Origin: Ulota crispa
Lineage: Eukaryota; Streptophyta; Bryopsida; Orthotrichales; Orthotrichaceae
Direction of reading: 5' to 3'
Length of the DNA stretch: 64,000 nucleotides
Assembly (NCBI GenBank): GCA_963920765.1
Contig: OY987251.1
Span: forward strand, 5,706,501 to 5,770,500
Below the pieces are notes generated by a model, which did no database searches, was not told the DNA's origin, and was given only the letters and a program-made list of their open reading frames with translations. Made by a program: the position numbers and the translations under genes. Numbering within the stretch: the stretch's first letter is position 1; each line of letters starts with the position of its first letter. Positions 58,164-64,000 of the stretch are shown here, piece by piece.

Positions 58164-58166
58164 TAC

Positions 58167-59300
58167 ACACATATCCAAAGTGGCGAATGTGAATACCTCT
58201 TGCATTGCCCTTCAAGGATCTGACAGACTTCAAGCATGGATACTAAGTGCTTCTGACCCCTCAAAATACTTGCATGGCGCTCCATCCTAGCATGTCAAGC
58301 AATAGCCTTCAAAACATTACTCATCTTAAGTGGAATGAGCTTTATCCTAAATTTTCCTTGGTGAATGGTCAAAAGACTATATTTACAAGGCATTTTTGAA
58401 GTGCAAGAGTAGAGAACAAGAATTTTTAGGCCCCTTCAAAAACAAATGTAATCTCATTACAAGGGATTTGGACCTAAGAAGAGGCCCTTTCCCCCAAAAC
58501 CATGGGAACTTTGGGAACACCTTCCGCATGGGCAGTCTGCAATAGTTTAACATGGCATCGAGGCGACCACATCAGATAGTATTTTTTAATTGAAAAATAA
58601 AACAAAATAAATAATCAATCTTATTTTTTTCTAAGATTAATTTTTTTTTTTTTCTAATGACAAGCAAGGGATGGTTCCCATTATCAAGAACATCCAAACT
58701 CACAACCCCTTCTTGGGTCCAAATCTCTTCAAATGCCTCTTTGATGCCGGGGCCATACATGCCAAAACAACCCATTTGAAAATGGATAAAGAAACAACCT
58801 ATGTTTTTGAAAATTTGGGAGAATCACTTTTCCAAAGTTTCATCTATTGTTTTACTAAAGATATCCTCTCCATCATTTTAGGGCAAAAGCTTTGACACAC
58901 CAGCTTGTGAACCCTCAAAAACGCCGATTTTGAACAAACCAAGAAAATGGGCGTGAAGAATCAAAGAATCTACTTTTACATATAGAAGTAAACACCACCA
59001 CCTGTTCCTTACAAAACGCCGTTTGGGAAAGCCGGTTTGGGTGTGGCAGTTGAAGTACTACACTGGGGATACTCTGATGTTGAGATTTTGTGCTTCAAAA
59101 GAGAGACAAAAAAGAGAAACCTTCAAACTTTACAAAAGGGGCCACGTTATGGAAATGAAAGACCCCACCAGCAGTCTCCATGCACAGTTGGCAAAAGCCA
59201 AGCGCAGTATGGGGAGCCATGTCAAGTATTTGCACCAGCGGGGATGGGAAGGAAGAAATGGCACATAGTTCCAACGCACACAAATGATGAAGGAATCATG
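58167..59300. other. Intergenic DNA, no gene recognised
   Basis: Several overlapping frames occur around 58670-58895 and 59020-59270, none with a recognisable domain or matching splice sites. Confidence 0.35.
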
Positions 59301-59302
59301 AG

Positions 59303-59974
59303 GGGGTTGTCACACCTTTTGCGCCCCCATTCTCCCATTCTCAATCTTGAGAGAATGGGGACGTGCCCTCTCTCCTCAATTCGTGGAGTCCCCCATTTCT
59401 TTAACCCTTAAACGGCCCTAGAGCCCATTTCTGGCCGTATGTACAGCGGTATATATATAGCTGTATTTGAGTTGCTTTGAGGACTTTTCAAAAAAAATTA
59501 TGCATTCACGATCATACAACCCTTCAATATGTATGTTTGTAACACTTATTTTCCAGCTAATTCAAACTTCTAAATATTAATTGCGACCATATTTGGTACT
59601 GTATCTTTAGAGCCCAAAGGCCCTTTAGGGGCTAAAGATTGAGAGAAGTTTTCTTCTTCACTTTCAAAGGAGAAGAATGGGTGTGAAAATATTTTTGCAT
59701 GAACTTTTTTATTAATATGTGTGTCTTGCTTTTTTTTACTTTCACTCTCACTATAAATTGAAATCTCAATTGAGTGTTGATTTCTTACTACATTATCATT
59801 TTCTAATTTCTAAGTAAATTTTTTCTCCATTCTCCTTCTTCTACCGCCCACAAAAGGGGAATACACCTTTGCCCACAAAAGGGGAATACACCTTTTTCAT
59901 GGAGAGGTGCTCCACTACAAAAAAAAAATCGTTTTTATAGAAGTTTCATTCTCGGAGAAGGAGTGACTACCCCT
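59303..59974. mobile_element. MITE with 'gtcacacc' end, carrying a nested TTAA element
   Basis: It is related to the intron copy at 19054-19417, with phrases 'ccattctc', 'gagaagaatgggtgtg' and 'acaaaaggggaa'. The right end is GAGTGACTACCCC. A 227-bp TTAA element interrupts it at 59405-59631. Confidence 0.62.
59405..59631. mobile_element. TTAA element, singleton of 227 bp, nested
   Basis: It starts CCCTTAAACGG after TTAA 59401-59404 and ends CCTTTAGGGG, followed by CTAA (one base off). The host sequence matches the 19054 element on both sides of the insertion. Confidence 0.78.
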
Positions 59975-60719
59975 ATCAGCATGGACCATTGGAGAATGTA
60001 AATGCCAAATAAGAGAAGAAGAGATATAGAAAGAGATAGAGAGGAAAGTCAAAGAATTTGCATGGGCAAGGATGGGGAAGGGGGTTGGGATTAGATGACG
60101 TGTTGTTTTGTGGGATTAGTGTGGCAAAATCTCAGAGTTTTTCCACCACGAAAAAAGAAAAAAATTCCCCCTATTATGGTGTTGTTAAGTGGTATCCTCC
60201 TCCTGGATTTTAGACTAAATTAGGGTCTCCAAATTAGGATTTGTTACTACCAAAAAAAATTGACTAAATCTTTCCTCAAATTGACATTAGCTACTATAAA
60301 ACTAAAAAAATACAATGAAAATTATGAAATTGTCAAACCCCTTCTCTAATCAGCGCCAAAAATTTTAGATTTTGAATGAAGTTTACTAATATTAGTATAG
60401 TTTATGGATGAACAAGCACACATTAACAATTTTATCCAATTCTGTCCATTTTCTCCTTACTTGCTTGCATTGTTGAGTGCGGGTCGCTCAACCCTTGTAA
60501 AGTGAAATTAAAAACCCCGCTCCAAATCCAAATGTGGATCCAAAATTCCCAAAGCCAATCTCCCAATCAATGTTCTCTAAAATGGCTAAATTTAGCAAGT
60601 TTGCTAACAATTTTTTCTCATATCTAAGAAAAAATGTAAGCTTTCCAGTGTTAAATTTGAAAATTTTAGCTTTTTAGCAATGTTTTTAGCCACTTGTGCT
60701 AAAAGTGAAAATCATATTG

Positions 60720-61223
60720 GGAAAATATCAAAAATGCCCCTCAATTCTTTCAAAATATCAAACATACCCCTGTATTATCTGAAATATCAAAAATACCCCT
60801 AGTTTTGAGTCAAAATATCAATTATACCATTAGTTGTTTTTGAAAACATCTAATATCTTTAGTATTTTGTACTTCTTTAGAACAAATTTTTGTAAATATT
60901 GGGATGCCAATGAAAATTACAAAATCTAGATGCAAGTTGCCCATAAGTAAAATCTTGGAGGCAAGTTTAATATAGGGTTTTTGCATTTAAGTCTATTGTG
61001 GCCATGTATTGACTAATCTTTGTCACTGCCTTTGTACAAATGTAATTTACAAAAATTTAAGTAAAAAGGCATAAGAAGATTAAGAATATTATTTATTTTT
61101 GAAGATAACTAGGGGTATCATTGATATTTTGACACAAAACCAAGGATATTTTTTATATTTCAGACAATATAATGGTATATTTGATATTTTGAAAGAATTG
61201 AAGGACATTTTTTACATTTGCCC
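60720..61223. mobile_element. Mutator-like MITE, 504 bp, 9-bp target duplication
   Basis: The ends GGGAAAATATCAAAAATG and the diverged complement ending ACATTTGCCC are flanked by the 9-bp direct repeat AATCATATT (60711-60719 and 61224-61232). Nine bases is the usual Mutator-superfamily duplication. The long inverted arms contain regular 'aaaatatcaaa..acccc' phrases. Confidence 0.8.
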
Positions 61224-61499
61224 AATCATATTTGGGATCACTGCTCCCAATGATATATGCAAATACTTACATTTCCTGGCCAGTGAAAAAGCCTAAACAT
61301 CTGCCCTGACCTCACAAAACGGCATGCCATCTAACCTTAGCCGAATCCAAGGGCCCTGGAAATCCTGCATGAACAGCAATACGGGGATAAACAAGGGGCG
61401 CTTTTGGGCACGCAAATGGGGGGATCCCCTGCCCCTGCACGCTGGTCACCGCACCTACTCCACCCCCTCTCTACTCCTCTACAGTCTCTATAGTTACTA

Positions 61500-61900
61500 G
61501 ACTCTGGACTTCCTAATAGCAATGTCGACGCAGGAGCCCGCGGCAGCGGCACTGCGGCAGCGTCAGCGTCTGTGGCAGGGCCATAGTGGGGGGCCAGAGC
61601 GGGACCAGAGCGGGGTCAGAGCAACCAGCGTGTGCCGCGGGGAAAGCGCGTGTGTGGGCGCGCTTGCGGCTGATCGTCAAGACCAGCTGGATAACCTGCC
61701 TTTATTACTCGCGCCCGCTGGCCCGGCCCGTGGAATAGTCACACCCTAATCTGTTCTAGCTCCCTCGCGCTGGGACCCGGGCTGGAAGCCTGGGACCCGG
61801 GAAGAAGGTCTTCGTTGCGTGCTGTGGTTGGCTACGACCGGCTATCTCTCCGAGCTGGGCTGGGTTTAACCCTAGTTCTCCCAGCTGGGGCAGTCGGCTT
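61500..61900 (+). other. GC-rich island with an uncharacterised 75-codon frame
   Basis: The island is much richer in GC and CpG than its surroundings. ATG 61522 opens MSTQEPAAAALRQRQRLWQG and ends at 61749 without a recognisable domain. It may be the promoter and first exon of a gene extending rightward, though I could not find a second exon. A promoter island or captured fragment is equally possible. Confidence 0.25.
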
Positions 61901-62256
61901 TGGTGGCTAAATTTAGCACAACGAGGAAAAAAATGGACATCAAGGAACTTTATTTAGGCAGATTGTCGCCACAATCTTCACCTATTTTTGACTCTGGCTA
62001 CTTTAACACTGAATTTTCTTTGATGTGATAGCATTGGATGAAGATGATAATTCTAACATGATTATTAGATGTACCAAAATTGTGGATGAAAATTATTCAT
62101 ATGTGCTGATTTTGCGGATGGAGGTGCACGCATGGATTGTTTGATCCATTTTTGGTTATTTATTCCTGGCCTGCGTGTTTACTTGACCAATGAGAATTCT
62201 AAAGAAATTCCCTGTAGCAGAGTGTGCTAGATTTGGATCTGTAGCACAATTAGCAG

Positions 62257-62672
62257 TAGGGGTAGTCAGGGCACTTTCTTGAGCGAGTGTGAAGAATGAG
62301 AATGTAGATGTGCCGCGTTGTTGGAGGGTGTTGGAGCTTGTTGTTGGTTTAGCGTGCTAAACTTTTCAAAGTTTCATTATTCTCCTCTGGAGGTGAAGAA
62401 TGGAGTGGAGAATGAGTTAGCGTGTGATTTTCTTACCATAGTTTGCTCATTTTCCCTGCTCATGAATCGCTTTTCACTGTAACTCATTTTGCTCCTCCAA
62501 TAGTTGGTCGTGCTGCTTTCCTCTAAAAAACCATTCTCCACTCTCCATCACACAAAAATGGGGTGTTACAGCATCTTCACAAAGAACAAACTCCTATTGG
62601 CTCCTACTTTCACTCAACCAATTCTCAATCTCCATCCTCTTCTCATTCTTCGTGAAGACGTGACTACGCCTA
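62257..62672. mobile_element. MITE with 'gtagtcaggg' and 'gtgactac' ends (copy 3)
   Basis: The right end CGTGACTACGCC and interior phrases 'attctccactctcc' and 'tggctcctactttcac' match 19054-19417 and 59303-59974. Confidence 0.55.
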
Positions 62673-62783
62673 GTGTTTTGGGGCACTAGAGCTAATAATT
62701 GGGAAATTGCATTTGTGGAGTGTGTTGTTCCCTCTACGTTCCCATATCCCCATTGAATTATCACACTTTGCTTTGGGGTGTGA

Positions 62784-63288
62784 CTTAGGTCTCACACTAT
62801 GGCCAACCAAGGTGAGAGTGCGTGGGATTGAGTGACCAAACTTAGTCAAGAGGCCAAAGAAATGGGCTGAAATAAGGAACAAAAATATTGCTTTTGAAAC
62901 CTTTGGCTACCTTAATGTGAAGCCATTGCAATGATTACATAGTAATTTTTGTTATCATTTGATATTTTTAAAAAAATCATAGGAAAGAGGCACAAAAAAC
63001 TAGGGGTATTAATGATGTTTTCAAAGATACTATAGATATAATTGGCATTCCTACACAAATCTAGGGGTATTTTCTATGTTTCAAATAATATATGGGTATA
63101 TTCAATATTTTGGAAGAATTGAGGGGTGTTTTTTATATTTTCCCTACTAGCAATTTGGAAGGCAATAAAACTTTGAACTTTGACCTCTATTGTGAAGGAT
63201 CAAAAGTCCAAAATCTTGATTTTTTGCAATCTCATTGATGGAAAGTAACAGCCTCTCCTCAACCTTTGACCATAGTGTGAAGTGACCC
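62784..63288. mobile_element. MITE with 'accatagtgtgaag' ends (copy 4), interrupted
   Basis: The left end is GACTTAGGTCTCACACTATGG and the right end ACCATAGTGTGAAGTGACCC. The stretch at about 62940-63150 is foreign and resembles the 60720-61223 family ('gaggggtgttttttatattttccc'). It abuts the next TTAA element. Confidence 0.62.
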
Positions 63289-63292
63289 TTAA

Positions 63293-64000
63293 CCCTTTAG
63301 AGACCACCGAACCATATTTTGGTTAGGGAGAGTAGTTTTTAGCCTATATAGTAAAATTGCTCAACAATTTGGAAAATGATCTTGAAGAACGCTTGTGATC
63401 ACAAGAATTTTGCATCCAACCCAAGAAACAACAATGGAATTGGATATGTGAGTTGATAAATAATGGTGTTTATACATCATGGCCTCAAAATACGTATCCA
63501 TATTTGGTCAAAAATGGATCAAAGCAACAACACAATACATCAAACATCCAAGAAGAATGTCACATTTCAATTGTGCAATCTTAAAAAATTTCAAATTGCT
63601 TAAGGAATACGCTTGTATTGTTTCTCTATATGGTAGTAGTACAATTGTAGTATTTAAGAATCCATTGAAAAGATACTATCATATTATTATTATTTTAAAT
63701 TATCCTACATTCAAGGCCAATTCTTGATTGCTTTCACCAATTGGATTTTCCATAGCAATTATCAAATTTCTTGTAGAATTGTTTTAGGGTAGCAAAGAAA
63801 GTGGGATTTTTGACCCTTTTTGTTCACTTAGCTACACCTCGTGATTGCTATTTTTGTCTATTTTGGGTGAAACTAGTCTTGTTGGAGAGGTGGGAATCCC
63901 TGCTTTCTAGAAATGTAAGGCTCTTCTCAACCAAAGCTTGCATGAAGCGTTAACATTCAAAACCACACAAACATGAAAAATAAGAAATTTTCCATATACG
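63293..64000. mobile_element. TTAA element, subgroup f (copy 2), cut by the window edge
   Basis: It starts CCCTTTAGAG after TTAA 63289-63292. It follows 50458-51355 closely to the last base of the window, so the right end lies outside. Confidence 0.82.

Noticed and set aside
2178-63292. Harbinger/Tourist origin for the TTAA elements
   Set aside because: Tourist elements duplicate a 3-bp TTA or TAA. Here symmetric ends require a 4-bp TTAA (or TTAT) duplication, so piggyBac-like is the better fit, though still unproven.

Overview
The window looks like nuclear DNA of a land plant, most likely a seed-free one (bryophyte, lycophyte or fern). Two genes are clear. The first is a three-exon TIR1/AFB auxin receptor on the minus strand (43747-46160). 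The second is a five-exon, NagZ-type glycoside hydrolase family 3 gene on the plus strand (18452-22415). Both have GT-AG introns and GC-richer exons in an AT-rich background. I could not fix the species. I saw no LTR retrotransposon, tRNA, rRNA or CRISPR array.

Layout: 1-16.3 kb is intergenic DNA packed with short inverted-repeat elements. 16.3-17.1 kb holds a possible promoter with two leader-like exons. 18.4-22.6 kb is the GH3 gene, whose introns carry a MITE, a telomere-like minisatellite and a ~105-bp tandem repeat. 22.6-43.3 kb is intergenic repeats with a few GC-rich islands. 43.7-48.2 kb is the auxin receptor gene with a probable leader intron and a GC-rich upstream region. 48.2-64 kb is intergenic repeats again, with one GC island at 61.5-61.9 kb. 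A decayed coding stretch of unknown origin lies at 13.8-15.4 kb.

The dominant feature is a swarm of about 27 non-autonomous elements covering roughly 16 kb, a quarter of the window. Their ends read CCC(C/T)TAAA...TTTA(G/A)GGG, or the variant CCCCTCACCGC, and at least 17 have TTAA on both sides. In the text below they are called TTAA elements, with subgroups a (~940 bp), b (~1 kb), c (~350 bp), d (~225 bp), e (638 bp), f (~900 bp) and four singletons. Subgroups share ends but not interiors. The TTAA duplication and CCC start are the hallmark of the piggyBac superfamily, which is thought to be rare or absent in land plants. Several copies sit end to end and share one TTAA. No transposase is present here.

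Other short families also occur: TA-flanked elements with AGGTAG ends (~314 bp), CACTA-type foldbacks of ~130-145 bp with 3-bp duplications, a Mutator-like element with a 9-bp duplication, and several unclassified inverted-repeat families. The two genes have no evident functional link. The first is nuclear auxin perception. The second is amino-sugar removal from chitin- or peptidoglycan-like material.
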